Positions 10,286-21,900 are shown, counted from the first letter of the stretch. The stretch: 64,000 bases of DNA from Tritrichomonas musculus (GCA_039105265.1 JAPFFF010000006.1:3472001-3536000); one strand, 5' to 3'. Numbers and translations: made by a program. The notes: generated by a model from the letters alone, not told the origin.

Positions 10286-11467
10286 TTATATTGAAATTGT
10301 ATTGAAAAAGTTGCTTTGAAATTCCATTAATAAAATCTTTATTGAAATTTTATAAAACAATTGAATTATAATTATATTACTTACTAGTTCATTGATCTTA
10401 AAATCTTTCTTCACTAAACCGAGAAGTCCAGAAACAAAGGAAGCATTGTCAGCATAACAAAAATTGTAGAAAGCGGCTTGGTTATTCAACTCCTGTGGGA
10501 AATTAGAATAATCATAAAACTTAATGCATTCTGATAAAACAAGATTTTCTTTTTCTTTTCTGATTTGAAGTAAATTGTCTTTAACGTACGAAGCAAGTTC
10601 GTGATGTTGGCATCGAAAACATTCTTTAAGTAACAAAGCGAAGCTTGAATCTTTTGGTCTAATTTTTTTATCTTGAATTGTTTTGATTATTTCAAGGTTA
10701 TTTCCATGAACTGCATAAATCCAAGTTTCTGATGTTATTCGGTCGCTTTCCTTCAAAAAGTTGAAGATCTGAATTGAACCGAAAAAGGCAGAATACTCGA
10801 GGAGGTATACTTTGTTCTTCAATAATAATGGGTTTGTTTCAAATATTGAAAATTCTACGTACGATGATTGTTTTTCTTGTGTGACATGTGATTTGAAATC
10901 CTCAATTGAATCATTTCGAATTAAAGAGCAGATTTTTGTATGATTTTCGCCGATTTTTCGATTTTCATCAAAATTATCAGAATATTTGGTCACTTCTTTT
11001 TCTATTTCGTGTCTCAATTTGTCATCCAAAAGGAATTGCTTGATTTCTGGATAAAAATAATGCGGATATTTAAGTTTGTAATATTTTGACTTTAATAAAA
11101 CGTCTGCGATTGTTTGGTCAATTGTAAATAAATCATTTTGAATAAGGGATAAAAGAACTCGCTTGTTTTGTTTGAAAATATGGAAAATTTCTAAATTCGT
11201 AAATTCTCTTTTAATATCTTTTTTGAGATAAGAAAGAATTTTATCAATTTTTGCGTAAAGATCGGAAGTTCTGTGATGGTTGGTAGAAATTGCATTTAAT
11301 AAATGTAATAAAGTTAAAAATGATGATCGAATTTCACTAATTTGTTGATGTTTTATGACATTAATTAATTTTTGATAACTTCGATCATCAATGCCATCAT
11401 GATCAATAAAACCAAGAAGGCAATCTTGTAACTCTTTCTTTTCCTCTAAATATGTACGAAAACTCAT
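10286..11467 (-). CDS. DUF3447/ankyrin protein, N-terminal part
   Basis: This is the trichomonad ankyrin-family N-terminus: YLEEKKELQDCLLGFID, then a helical region, then degenerate ankyrin-like units (YLLEYSAFFGSIQIFNFLKE, WIYAVHGNNLEIIKTIQDKK, ECIKFYDY). I place the start at the ATG of 11467 because TCACTTAAAACTC lies immediately before it, although the frame stays open a little further upstream. Clear similarity ends near 10388 at KINEL. The remaining residues come from AT-rich spacer sequence and are probably not native. The ankyrin islands at 9876-10232 and the repeats to 9052 probably continued this gene. Confidence 0.7.
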   Translation of the reverse strand: MSFRTYLEEKKELQDCLLGFIDHDGIDDRSYQKLINVIKHQQISEIRSSFLTLLHLLNAISTNHHRTSDLYAKIDKILSYLKKDIKREFTNLEIFHIFKQNKRVLLSLIQNDLFTIDQTIADVLLKSKYYKLKYPHYFYPEIKQFLLDDKLRHEIEKEVTKYSDNFDENRKIGENHTKICSLIRNDSIEDFKSHVTQEKQSSYVEFSIFETNPLLLKNKVYLLEYSAFFGSIQIFNFLKESDRITSETWIYAVHGNNLEIIKTIQDKKIRPKDSSFALLLKECFRCQHHELASYVKDNLLQIRKEKENLVLSECIKFYDYSNFPQELNNQAAFYNFCYADNASFVSGLLGLVKKDFKINELVSNIIIIQLFYKISIKILLMEFQSNFFNTISI

Positions 11468-11703
11468 GAGTTTTAAGTGATTATTTCGGAATTTCACAAA
11501 TAAACGTATTTTTATTTAATAATCCGTTTATTTTTCATTACATAAAACTTTTTCAATGATATAAAATTTTACAATAAAAATAATTATATATCCAAATAAA
11601 ATGAAAAAAGAATCAAACAAATTAAAAAAATATCTATTATATTTTTTTATTAAGTATAATATATAATAAAATCTTTGAATTTAATAAACAACATAAAAAC
11701 TTT

Positions 11704-14412
11704 CTACTTATTTAAATACAAAGGGGGAGGAATATTTCCTTGTGTCATATCATGATCAAATTCATGAAGTTCTGGGAGAGAGGAATCGTATTTTTTATTC
11801 ATTAGACTCGAAATATATGTCAAATCTGTGTTTACAGGAATTAATTCACCTCTATAATCATCTAAAGAGATGTGAGAATATTTTTGCTGGTAAAATCTGC
11901 TTTTTTCCACGATTGTCTTAAATTCAGCGTCTGATTCGTTTTCAAGTGACCATCTGCTTGATCGAGGATGATATTTTTCAATGAACTCGTCCAAATCGGG
12001 AATTATCTGGCTTACTATATCATCGAAATTTGCTGGTGTTTTTATTGGTGAAAACGTTTTAGAATTAACTTCAGTTGTATTTATTTTTGATTTTTCATAT
12101 TGACTTTTTGAATTAAACTTATTTGTGTCATTTTCAGTTTTTGAATAATTATAATTATTTTCTTCGTCTGACTGATTCATCTTATCAGACAAATTTATAT
12201 TTTCTTGAGAATAATTTTTATTGCTAATTTTGAATTGTTTTTGTGATTGTTTGTGACTTTCAATGTTCTGATTTTGAGACAGGCTATTTTTGGTGGTTTT
12301 GCTTGATGTGTGGATTGAGTTGTCATTAAAGGATGCGTTAGAGTAATCTGAATAATTGTGGTTAATCTGTATGTTAATGTTTTGCTTGTTGCTTGTTAAT
12401 GAATTTCTATGAGAATGATGACTTTTTTCTGTATCTTTTCGTGTTGCCGTTTTGCTCTGCTTTGATTGTGTCAGATTATCTTCAAACGAACCTTCTGAAT
12501 AATCAAAATAGTTATTTTGGTCAAGTCTTGTGTCAACGTTTATTTGGTTCTTCGAAGTCAGAGATCGGCTAGAGTGATGATTGTCCTTTGTTGCAATCGA
12601 TGAGTCTCTCTTTGAATTTGACTTGCTTTGTTTGGATTGCTGCAAGTTTGTGTCAATGTCATCAATGGAAAGATTCGATGATTCTGACATGTTCAAAAGT
12701 TCTTTTGTGTTGTTGTTGAATTGACCTTTGATTGGTGAATTTTTCATCTGCTTTTGCGGCTCGTTTTGGCGGTTCTCTTTTGAGGGAATCATTGACGAGT
12801 TGTTTCTCGTTCCTTTGCTTGTTTTCGGGAGATCGAAATGAAGCAGGCTGTCATCGTAAGAGTCATTCGAAGCGTCGAATGACAGATTCTGATTGGATTT
12901 CGTCTTTCGCGTTGACTGGTTCTTTGGTGGCGAACTTCTTCTTGCGTCTTTGGATGAGTTGTTTGCTTTGTTTGTTCGTTGCTGCTTTGAGTTGCCAAAT
13001 GTCAGAGCATTTGAAAAGTCTGAGTAGTTTTGGTTCTCTGTTGATTCGTCATTTTGGTTGTTCTTTGATGGTGAATTTCTCCTTGAATTGTGGCGGTTAT
13101 TTGTGGTGCTCGTCTGTGCAAAGTACGAGTCCTTTCTGGCAGATTCCCGTCTTGATTTTTTGATCTGTTCCATTGGATTCACAAGCAATGATGTGCTTGA
13201 ATAATCAGACAAATTTTGATCATCTTTTAATTGGCTCTTCATTTTCGAATTTCTGTTGGAACGATCATTTTGCATTGAAAAATCATCATATTCATCATCA
13301 TCGTTATTCACTGAATTGTGGTGCCTGTGATCAATGTTACTCGTACTTCTTCGGTTATTCTGATCAACAGATTGATGCCTTCTGTTTTGGGCCGTTTTTG
13401 ACATTTTTTGTCTGCTTGACTGATGAACTTTTTGAGACAATTTGTTACGATCTGAAATTTTGTCATTTTTTCGATTATTTTCGTATTCGTAACCGTCTGA
13501 CTCGTCTTCAATGAAGCTATCTGTCCTTGTTTGAGTATGCATATGATGATAGGCGTGGCAATTCTGACGTGTATCGTCATTATCGTCGTATTCATAATAT
13601 TCATATTCATCATCAAAATCAAAAATCGAATTGTATCCGTTTTCATCGTTATAACCGTTCCTGTTCTGTATTTGTGTTTGTGTTAAACGGTTTCTTACTG
13701 TTGTTGGAATCGAATTTCTTTTGGCAACTAAGTTTGTATGGTTTCGATGGCGTCTTCGACTTTTGTGTTGATTTTGATCGTTGTACTCTTCTTTTCGTCT
13801 TGAATCGTAATTAATCATTTCTCGTCCTTCGCGAAATTGTGAATCATTTGTATGAGATGTTCTTCGTAATTGACGCTTAATTGAATGGGATCCGTTTGTT
13901 TGAATTAATTTATGTACATTATATGCTGTCTTGAAAAACCATCTCTGCCTCCATCGATTAAAAAAGCGTTTCAAAATTAAATTATCGCCAATATTAATAA
14001 ATGACATAATTTCATTTTGTTTGGCGGTAATTGGATCTGAATCTGATTGATCTAAAATGAGACCGAGGGAAGTTTGAACTGAAGTCGATTGTAAATTATA
14101 ACCAGGAAGAAAAGCTTTTTTTGCAGAATTGGAAAGCTGGTGATAAATTCTATTTGAATTATTAAATAAAAATGGACGTGAATTAAAATCGCTTAAATTT
14201 TTTCGTGTTTTTCGCTTTTTGGGGGATTTTTTCGGAGACTTTCTTGTTAAGGGAGTTCGTAATGGGTATTGATTATATAAATTAGCTCTTGGTGTAAGAT
14301 AGCAAGAAAATGGAGAATTTTGTGATAATTCTCTTTCACTTCTTTCAAAGTCTTGAGATGATTGAAGTATTTGTCTTATTTGTCGAATGGTTTTTTCACT
14401 TCTTGAAGACAT
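11704..14412 (-). CDS. Large Asn/Ser/Gln-rich low-complexity protein
   Basis: This protein has about 902 residues. It is mostly polar low complexity (N, S, Q, R, D), predicted to be disordered. Degenerate ~60-residue repeats carry cores such as NYSDYSNASFNDNS, NYFDYSEGSFEDN and LSFDASNDSYDDS. Residues ~142-165 (LKRFFNRWRQRWFFKTAYN) resemble a single Sfi1-like centrin-binding motif, a weak hint of a cytoskeletal or basal-body role. An SPKKSPKKRK stretch near 70 could be a nuclear or microtubule-binding signal. I chose the ATG at 14412 (MSSRSEK) because the frame upstream of it lacks an ATG. The protein is unrecognised. Opposite-strand open frames over this gene are shadows of its repeats. Confidence 0.7.
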   Translation of the reverse strand: MSSRSEKTIRQIRQILQSSQDFERSERELSQNSPFSCYLTPRANLYNQYPLRTPLTRKSPKKSPKKRKTRKNLSDFNSRPFLFNNSNRIYHQLSNSAKKAFLPGYNLQSTSVQTSLGLILDQSDSDPITAKQNEIMSFINIGDNLILKRFFNRWRQRWFFKTAYNVHKLIQTNGSHSIKRQLRRTSHTNDSQFREGREMINYDSRRKEEYNDQNQHKSRRRHRNHTNLVAKRNSIPTTVRNRLTQTQIQNRNGYNDENGYNSIFDFDDEYEYYEYDDNDDTRQNCHAYHHMHTQTRTDSFIEDESDGYEYENNRKNDKISDRNKLSQKVHQSSRQKMSKTAQNRRHQSVDQNNRRSTSNIDHRHHNSVNNDDDEYDDFSMQNDRSNRNSKMKSQLKDDQNLSDYSSTSLLVNPMEQIKKSRRESARKDSYFAQTSTTNNRHNSRRNSPSKNNQNDESTENQNYSDFSNALTFGNSKQQRTNKANNSSKDARRSSPPKNQSTRKTKSNQNLSFDASNDSYDDSLLHFDLPKTSKGTRNNSSMIPSKENRQNEPQKQMKNSPIKGQFNNNTKELLNMSESSNLSIDDIDTNLQQSKQSKSNSKRDSSIATKDNHHSSRSLTSKNQINVDTRLDQNNYFDYSEGSFEDNLTQSKQSKTATRKDTEKSHHSHRNSLTSNKQNINIQINHNYSDYSNASFNDNSIHTSSKTTKNSLSQNQNIESHKQSQKQFKISNKNYSQENINLSDKMNQSDEENNYNYSKTENDTNKFNSKSQYEKSKINTTEVNSKTFSPIKTPANFDDIVSQIIPDLDEFIEKYHPRSSRWSLENESDAEFKTIVEKSRFYQQKYSHISLDDYRGELIPVNTDLTYISSLMNKKYDSSLPELHEFDHDMTQGNIPPPLYLNK

Positions 14413-14553
14413 TAAAATTCTGTACGTTAACAAGTTAAAATTTTATTCGTTTTTTTTTGAAATTTATGAATTTTGTATATCTTTAAATATAATGTGAAAT
14501 ATGAATAATAATAACTGAGTTTTTTATAAACATTGGTTTTTTTATCAAGTAAC

Positions 14554-14931
14554 CTACCCAATGCCTTGAAATTTAAACTGAAGAATAAAATTGTTTGATT
14601 CACATTTTGTACATGTTGTACCTTCTAAATAGTATCCATCATTGCAGCTAGAACAAGTTGAATATGAAGAGCAATTTCCACTGTTTGAACTGCATTGTGA
14701 GCAGTAGCTATAAAAAGTAATTGAGTAATAATAATAATGAGGATTACAGCTTCCTGCCACGCAATCATAAGATGAACCACCTGTGCATTTGGAGCATGAA
14801 GCTGAACATTTAGAACACTCTCCATTTGAATCGAGGTAATATACATCTTTGCATTTAGCACAATTTTCTTGATTGCATCTCTTGCAATAGCTATCATAAG
14901 CTCCACTATCTATATTAAATACAATAATTTC
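14554..14931 (-). pseudogene. EGF/furin-like Cys-rich surface protein remnant
   Basis: The open stretch reads Cys-rich repeats with CxxC spacing (YCKRCNQENCAKC, CSKCSASCSKCTGG, YCSQCSSNSGNCSS, CSSCNDGYYLEGTTCTKC). This is typical of trichomonad and ciliate surface proteins. It has a stop upstream at 14932-14934 and no ATG, signal peptide or C-terminal membrane segment. The product would be only ~125 residues against many hundreds for family members, so it is probably a gene fragment. Confidence 0.6.
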
Positions 14932-15099
14932 TTAAATGTAGGTATCTATTTTTCGGCCAAAAAATCAAAAACTGTGGCGATGGCTGAATGAATGAATATT
15001 TTTGGATCCAAATTTCGGCAAATAATTTTTAAGACATGTTGAAAAAAAATTATTGTGGAAATTAATATTTATAATTACTTGTATTTCAATTATTTCAGC

Positions 15100-18000
15100 C
15101 TAAAAATCTTGTTCAATTTCATCAATTAAGTGTCCAGCTTCAACAACAACTTTGATTTCTCTAACTTTTTCTGATTCTCTTATTGAGTAATCAGTTCTTT
15201 TGTTTATTTCATCCAGCATGCTAAAAGGGTGAGTAATTTCACCAGAAGAATTGAATTTTTGTTCTAAATCAGCGAAATATTTTTTAATTATTTTAATATC
15301 TTTTTCAATCTGACTCTGAAGAATTGATTGGCAGCAACTGAAAACATGCTGAAAATTTTTCTTTGAATAAAACTCATCGATGATTGAATAAAACTCCTCC
15401 TCCAAGAAGTTTATGTGGCTATTTTCAATTGAGTTCTTTTGATTATTATCCCAATAACAACGACCGTTTATTATTTCTTTCAAATAATTCAAATTATTTT
15501 CAGAGCTTCTATTCAATTCAGCAGTCAAAAACTCACTATTTAATTTTGTTATGTTATTTTTAATTTCAGTTAGAATCAAGTTGCATTCGTTGTAGAAGTC
15601 AGAGTCAATTGACGGGTAAATTGACATTATTTCATCATGCAATTTATCTATCAAAGAGAAATCGTCAATTTCATCACTTTTTTGAAATTGTTTGATTTGA
15701 GTGAATCGATTTTCAATGACATTTTTCAATTCACATTTCCACTCCTTTTCACTTTTTATGTTTATGTACATGTTGCTTGCCTCTGTGATTTTAATTAGAT
15801 CGAAGTTCTTCATTACGTCATCATAAATGTTGCTGACTTTTAAACAGATTTTATTCAAACTCGTCAGAAAGCAACGATAAGTGTCAGTATCGTTAACATT
15901 TATGTAACAAATGTCACAAAAATCTGGTTGAATTTGATTCTTGATGTTCCTTAAAAAGCTGTTCTCAATAACGTCAAAAATGTCGCCATGAATCGATTGA
16001 TCATTCATGAGCAAAATGTGACTTGGCTGTTTTTTGAAGCAATCAACGTTGATGTCTTCAATTAAGTTATTCAGATCATTAAAACAACGTTGATTTAATG
16101 ATTCATCAATAACGCAATCATCATCTCCATCTGAACTCAAATCTTCACTATTGAATTGATAATTTAGTGAAACGATAGAGTTTTTGCCTTCTTTCATTCC
16201 AGCAGCTTTTTGATAAGAACTTTTTATATTGTTTATTTTCGTTATGAAATCAATCTGATCGTTGTAATGATCTTTATTTAAAACAACTACTTCAACATCG
16301 CATATTAATGAAAGAAAACAATATATTTTTAACAGAATTGTTCTAATGTTGCCAATGTTTCGCTTCCTTTGTGGAACATGCAAAAATAAAAGAATCGGTT
16401 TTACTTGTGATTTTTCTTGTGTGAGAAAAACATTGTATTCTAATAAAGAAAGATTTCTATCACATAGACCATAAACATAAATTTCATCTTCATCTAAATT
16501 TGGGTGTAAATAATTGATTAGTTTTGAAGTAAGCTCAATTAATTCATTTTCATATGAGTTCGAAAACAAAACTAACGGTATTTTTGAATTGGTTTCTTTA
16601 AAAAGCTTTTTCATAAAGAAAGTTGAAATTGATGAAGAATCAGTTTCCCATTTCCCTATTTTTTCATTATATCGAAAGAATTTATTAAGTTCAGATCTAC
16701 TGTTTTTAATTGGAAATGACGAAAACAATGGAATTTCTAGAAAATTTTGAAAATTTTGAAAACTGTCAGAATTTTTTTTGACATTTTTTTCATAATTTTC
16801 AATGTTAACAATCCATTCTTTTTGTGATTCATTCATTTTATTTTTCTTATACAAAATGCCATTATCAACTGAATAATCATTATCAATTGGATTCCAAAAT
16901 AATTCAGCTGATTGTAAAGAAAATGAAGAATTTTCATTCTTCTTTTTATTTACAAAGCGTTGCTTGAATGTCTCTGGCTTTTTCGGCTTTTCTTTCTTTA
17001 GCATATTTAATTCATCAATTTCCACTTTAACGTCTTCTTTCTTCTCACCATTCAGAAACTTGTTGTATCTTTTCTTCTGCAAAATTAAAGAGACATTTTT
17101 AACTCTGATGTTTTCAATAAGAGTTGCATATTTCGGAACTTTTATGTTACGAACAAGTCGAAGAGCAGTTAGCATCATCTCGTGGTAATGATAAGAGAAG
17201 CATTCCTCATCGAGAGCATTGAAAATGAACTGCAGTTGGTAATACAAAGCATCTTTTTCTTGAGAATTGCATTTTTCAATGAAATTTTCATCAATTATTT
17301 GCGGAATGTTTTTCTTATCAAAATAATGATCATATGTATTCTTTTGAATTTGAATGTGCACTTTAAAATGGACACTTCTTTCATTCACAAAGTAAAGCAG
17401 GGCTAAATAAGTTTCCCACATGAACAGCAAACTTTTGTCTTCGTAAGGATTCTTCTTATTCATTAAGTTTTCTTTAAGTTTGTTGAAGAAAAAGTCATCT
17501 CGCTTGTTCATACTGAAAATGATGGTCGAACATCTCTCAAATAATTCTTGTCTTGACTTTTTGAGAAAGAAGCAATTCAAAAAGTTGGTGTAAAATAAAA
17601 CCGACGATGAATACTCGTATTTTAAATCCCTGAAGTTGAATAACAAAACGTTAAAAATAGGATCTTTTGTTCCTAAAAGTTTGATGATGCTTTCAATATC
17701 TTTTTGTGAGATATTCAATTTTTCTGTGAATTCAATGTCTTCTTTGAAAAATAATTTGACAAATTTGTATGCATTTTCTCTTCTTACTGCTTCAACAATG
17801 CTGTTAAATGACAGTGATTCATCCTTAAGTATTCCGTTGATTGTTTTCAATAAGGCCAAATCGGTTAATTCGTCGTTTTCTTTAAATTTTAATTTATCTT
17901 TATTTCGTAAATATTGCTTTTTGATTTGTTTGATTTTATCTGAAAAATGCTCAAAAATAATCAATATTTGAATAAGAAATAAAAATTGATTGGGTGGTTC

Positions 18001-18543
18001 AAGCGATGTCTCGTCTATAACAAGAGGTACTTTTGCTTTTTCGAAAATTTGAGTCATTAATAAATTAAAATCGTTTGTTTCCGTGTCAATTTGAACCTTT
18101 TTATCTGTAAGAACGTGTAATAAAGCTACAATTGTTTCTTTTTTTATGATATCTTTAATATTAATAAAACGTAATCCTAATGATTGAACTATTAAATTGC
18201 ATTTGGAAATAATTTTTACGTATTTAATTTTAAAGCATTGTTTTGTAAGGATTAGAGATAATAAATTAGATTTATCTTTGGTTGTATAAAAACTTGGAGA
18301 AATTTGGCCTATTTCTTCATTTTCTTGAAATAAAAATTCAAGTGCTATGTTATTATTTAGATTTCGCTGAGAGTCATTTTGAGGCTTTTGAACAATAATA
18401 GGGATTTGGTCAATATTAAACGCTACTGCGATAAATTGAGGAAAACTAACACCATTATCAAAAAAATGATCAAGTTCTTCTTCATTACTTATAATACCTT
18501 TCTTTTTTAAAAAGTAATTTACGATTCTTAATAAAGGATTCAT
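15100..18543 (-). CDS. Unrecognised 1147-residue protein, divergent partner of the SecA-like gene
   Basis: This is a long, mostly alpha-helical protein rich in Lys, Glu, Asn and Ile, with no signal peptide and no convincing membrane segment. The N-terminal ~90 residues (MNPLLRIVNYFLKK to FPQFIAVAFNID) have a fold-like pattern reminiscent of a calponin-homology-type start in other protist proteins, but this is weak. A central alpha/beta section around 690-800 (KIPLVLFSNS, IYVYGLCDRNLSLLEYN, ILLFLHVPQ, VEVVVLNKDHYND) looks like a nucleotide-binding Rossmann or GTPase-type core lacking a visible P-loop. The ATG at 18543 has TCATTGAAAATTCAAA directly before it. It shares a 377-bp divergent intergenic region with the SecA-like gene, suggesting co-expression. 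No function can be assigned. Confidence 0.75.
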   Translation of the reverse strand: MNPLLRIVNYFLKKKGIISNEEELDHFFDNGVSFPQFIAVAFNIDQIPIIVQKPQNDSQRNLNNNIALEFLFQENEEIGQISPSFYTTKDKSNLLSLILTKQCFKIKYVKIISKCNLIVQSLGLRFINIKDIIKKETIVALLHVLTDKKVQIDTETNDFNLLMTQIFEKAKVPLVIDETSLEPPNQFLFLIQILIIFEHFSDKIKQIKKQYLRNKDKLKFKENDELTDLALLKTINGILKDESLSFNSIVEAVRRENAYKFVKLFFKEDIEFTEKLNISQKDIESIIKLLGTKDPIFNVLLFNFRDLKYEYSSSVLFYTNFLNCFFLKKSRQELFERCSTIIFSMNKRDDFFFNKLKENLMNKKNPYEDKSLLFMWETYLALLYFVNERSVHFKVHIQIQKNTYDHYFDKKNIPQIIDENFIEKCNSQEKDALYYQLQFIFNALDEECFSYHYHEMMLTALRLVRNIKVPKYATLIENIRVKNVSLILQKKRYNKFLNGEKKEDVKVEIDELNMLKKEKPKKPETFKQRFVNKKKNENSSFSLQSAELFWNPIDNDYSVDNGILYKKNKMNESQKEWIVNIENYEKNVKKNSDSFQNFQNFLEIPLFSSFPIKNSRSELNKFFRYNEKIGKWETDSSSISTFFMKKLFKETNSKIPLVLFSNSYENELIELTSKLINYLHPNLDEDEIYVYGLCDRNLSLLEYNVFLTQEKSQVKPILLFLHVPQRKRNIGNIRTILLKIYCFLSLICDVEVVVLNKDHYNDQIDFITKINNIKSSYQKAAGMKEGKNSIVSLNYQFNSEDLSSDGDDDCVIDESLNQRCFNDLNNLIEDINVDCFKKQPSHILLMNDQSIHGDIFDVIENSFLRNIKNQIQPDFCDICYINVNDTDTYRCFLTSLNKICLKVSNIYDDVMKNFDLIKITEASNMYINIKSEKEWKCELKNVIENRFTQIKQFQKSDEIDDFSLIDKLHDEIMSIYPSIDSDFYNECNLILTEIKNNITKLNSEFLTAELNRSSENNLNYLKEIINGRCYWDNNQKNSIENSHINFLEEEFYSIIDEFYSKKNFQHVFSCCQSILQSQIEKDIKIIKKYFADLEQKFNSSGEITHPFSMLDEINKRTDYSIRESEKVREIKVVVEAGHLIDEIEQDF

Positions 18544-18559
18544 TTTGAATTTTCAATGA
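18544..18559 (-). promoter_or_regulatory. Initiator-like element in the divergent promoter region
   Basis: The minus strand reads TCATTGAAAATTCAAA abutting the ATG of the 1147-residue gene. The whole 18544-18920 interval is a bidirectional upstream region for this gene and the SecA-like gene. A comparably clear initiator before 18921 was not seen. Confidence 0.45.
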
Positions 18560-18920
18560 GTAATTATTTTCAAAAAATTGAAATGATTTAATTAATCATT
18601 CAAATGACAAAGAAGGAAAACTAAAAGATTTTGTAAATATTTAAACAAATATTAAAATAAGAAGATTATTATTCATTATCGAGCATTATTGAAAAAAACA
18701 GTTGATTTTTTTCTTTTAAATTGCTTATATCTTCTAATTAAAAAGTGTATTGTCATATTAATATTAAAATAAAATGAAAGTATTTAATATTATAATTAAG
18801 TAATATATTAATATTTATTTTTATTCAATATTTAAAAAGATATTTTGAATAATTTAATTTTGAGTTATCTTAATTTTGAATGATTCTGAAAAGCTTTTCC
18901 GATAATAGTAAGATAATACA

Positions 18921-21900
18921 ATGCCGATTTTAAATCCTTCTATCCAATACAGTTTATTAAAGCTGAATAATGGAGAAAATTCAGGAAACGCTGAGAGATT
19001 TTATATAAGATATCTCAAAATTGCATCTCGAAATTTATATCGGAATTTGTTTACAATCAAAGCTTCAATTAAGTTCAAAGATGATCTAAAAATAAGTATT
19101 CCATTAATAAATAGTAAATTTTGTTGTAAAATGAACGAAATCGATTTTCAAAATCCCACAATAAACAATTTTTATAAATATTTTTTGGATCAAATGAATA
19201 ATAACATTAACATAAATGCTACATTTTCACAAAAAGTACCAGGAGAATACATTAAATTATCAGAAGATAATTATGATACAAATTTTTTTAAGCCCAGCAT
19301 TTTTTATTCAAATTGTCATTCATGGTATTTCACCGACACACCTATTGCAGTTTTATCATTACGCTTAATTAATATTGAATCTCTTGAACCAGATATGGTT
19401 CAACTCATTAATCTTGAAATTGACTTAATGGTAGCAGCAGGATTCACCCTTGTTTTATGTGCCAACTACAGCTTGCTATATCAATATTTTCTATTTGATT
19501 TAATCCAAAATAATCAATTTTCAGAAATACATATCAATGCAAACACTAGTCTTGAAATTGAAGCCTTTTTAAGATCTGCTAAAAATAAGCCATTCAATAC
19601 GTTCAGAGGTTTTCTATACATATATTCTCCATACATTGACAAAGATTCAGAAACAAAGAAAATTTTGAGAGAGTTCAGAAAAAGTCCAAGAATTTCAATA
19701 CTCACTTTTTCAAACGATATATTTAATTCACTTAAAATGCCAATTCCTTATTCAGTCAAACCGTTTGTTTATTGCAAAACAGGCTTCAAACAGGAATTTT
19801 TAAGAATCGAGCTGAACAACGTCCCACTTTACGACGATGCGGATGACAACGATACGTTTGTTCCATTGAAAACCTCAGGTTTTTCAATATGTTACATATC
19901 GCCGTGTGACTTTTTGAATTGGAAAAGTGACAGGCTAAAAATTCTCTTTGATGACAAAGTCAACAAAAACAGGATTGAAAAGTACGTTAATTACGAAGAC
20001 ATCCACATAATGAAGAAGGACTACTACGCGAATGATCCGCTTGCGATTGGCTACATCAAAACGAAGAACCTATTGAAAGTGAATGAAATTGAAGAAAAAA
20101 TCAAAGAAATCATTCAAAAACGAAAAGGCAAGAAATTCAAAAAAGATTCAATTTTTGCCATTTCAACCGACAAACGTATTCAAAAGAGCATCAAATATGT
20201 GACGTATGCTTACACCTACATTGAGAATTCGTTTGATAAAAACTTCTTCATTCACAGGCCACAAATTTACACCACTTTCAAAGCAACGAAGAAATTTTTC
20301 AAGAAGACAGATGTAAACATAAACAAGTTGATTAATGAAAAGAAGCAAATTGAACGAATGCTTTACAACAACCTTGATCCTTACATTTTGAAGGCTGAAG
20401 AATATTACAAGAACAATAAAATGTTCCAAAAACTGTTCGGTTATGTATTCAAAAAGTTTGTTCAATATAAAGATTTCACTACACAAATAATGCACTTTAT
20501 ATGCAACGATCTTTTGCATAAGCCTGATAATTACATAACTAACATTTGGCTCAATGATCCTAAAAACTTCATTAAAAATTTCATAAAAATTGCAAATGAA
20601 GCCAAAGACGAATATTATTTGAATAGATTGAAAGATCTGGAAGAAAATATTCAAACTAACCTCAAGAAATGTAAAAAAGGAATAATTTATCAGGTCGAAA
20701 CAGGTGAAGGAAAATCTTGCATTATTTGCATTATTGCTGCTATTCTTGCTTTAAACGGTAAATATGTTCACATTGCTTCATCGAACATTAAATTGGCAAA
20801 TCGTGATTACATGGATTCTTATAACTTTTTTAAGCAACTTGATTTAAAATCTGCCGTTTTTTGTCATGACAATGAGCTTCCTGTTCAACCCAAAAAAGTG
20901 ACGAAAAATAAAAAGAAGAAAAATGACAAGAAAAAGAAAAAGAAAAATGACAAAAAAAGAAAAGAAGAAGATAAAAAAGATCCAGAAAATGATCATATAA
21001 AGAAAGATGACAATGATGAAATTAAAATAGAAATAGACATTGATGATGACAATGACGATCAGGTAAACTTTGATGATGAAGAATATGAAAATGAAAATGA
21101 TAAGCTTGATGTCAACGTCACTGTTAATGATAACGATATTAATATTGATATTAATCTCAATGATAATGAAGAAGAAGAAGATAAAATAATTAATGATGAT
21201 GATGATGATGATGATGATGACAACTTTGATAATATTGAAAACGTTATTAATAATGACGATCGGTTTTTTAAAGGAAATTTTCAGAATTATTTTAAAACAA
21301 ACACTCAAGATAAGAAAACTCAATATGCAAAGTTTTATTACAATGATGATTTCAATTATTATGATGAAAAACAATTCAAGAATTCATCAAGAATGAACTT
21401 CATTGCATGTGGACTTAAAAGCAACAATAAAATACCAAAAAAGAAGCCAAACATTGTCTTTTCAACTTTTGTTAACTTTGAGTGTTTTTACTTAAAAATG
21501 ATGGAAATGTCACCTGGTTATATTGAAGAATATTATGAGAACTGTGCGTTGATCATTGATGAAGCAGATTCGATATTGATTGATGAAATTGTTAATGGAA
21601 CAATTACATCACGTGATGTTAAATCGAATGTTAAAGACATCCTTGAATTTGTTTATGATCAAAAGCAACAAAATTTCTCAGCAGAAGAAACTTTGGAAAA
21701 AGTTAAAGAAAAATGGCCAAAATGTGTTGATCTAGTTTTAAAAGATGTTGAAAAAATGTATTCTGAAATTGACATGCTTGAAGAACCTAAATTTAAGAAT
21801 GGAAAAAGATATTCAATAGAGACATTCAAAGTTAAAAATAGTAAAATGAAAAGGCATTTGTTTAAAAAAGCAATAAATATTGATAGAGAGAATTATTATA

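Noticed and set aside
10220-10388. GTAAGT...TTAG as a spliceosomal intron between ankyrin units
   Set aside because: The donor looks good, but using the AG breaks the ankyrin frame and the trichomonad ACTAACACACAG acceptor is absent. Left as an open question in the findings.
12732-13814. Plus-strand open frames opposite the Asn/Ser-rich gene
   Set aside because: They are mirror translations of its low-complexity codons; composition and lack of motifs mark them as shadows.
20844-21374. Minus-strand Ile/Phe-rich membrane-like open frame
   Set aside because: It is the antisense of the acidic Asp/Glu/Asn insert of the SecA-like gene.
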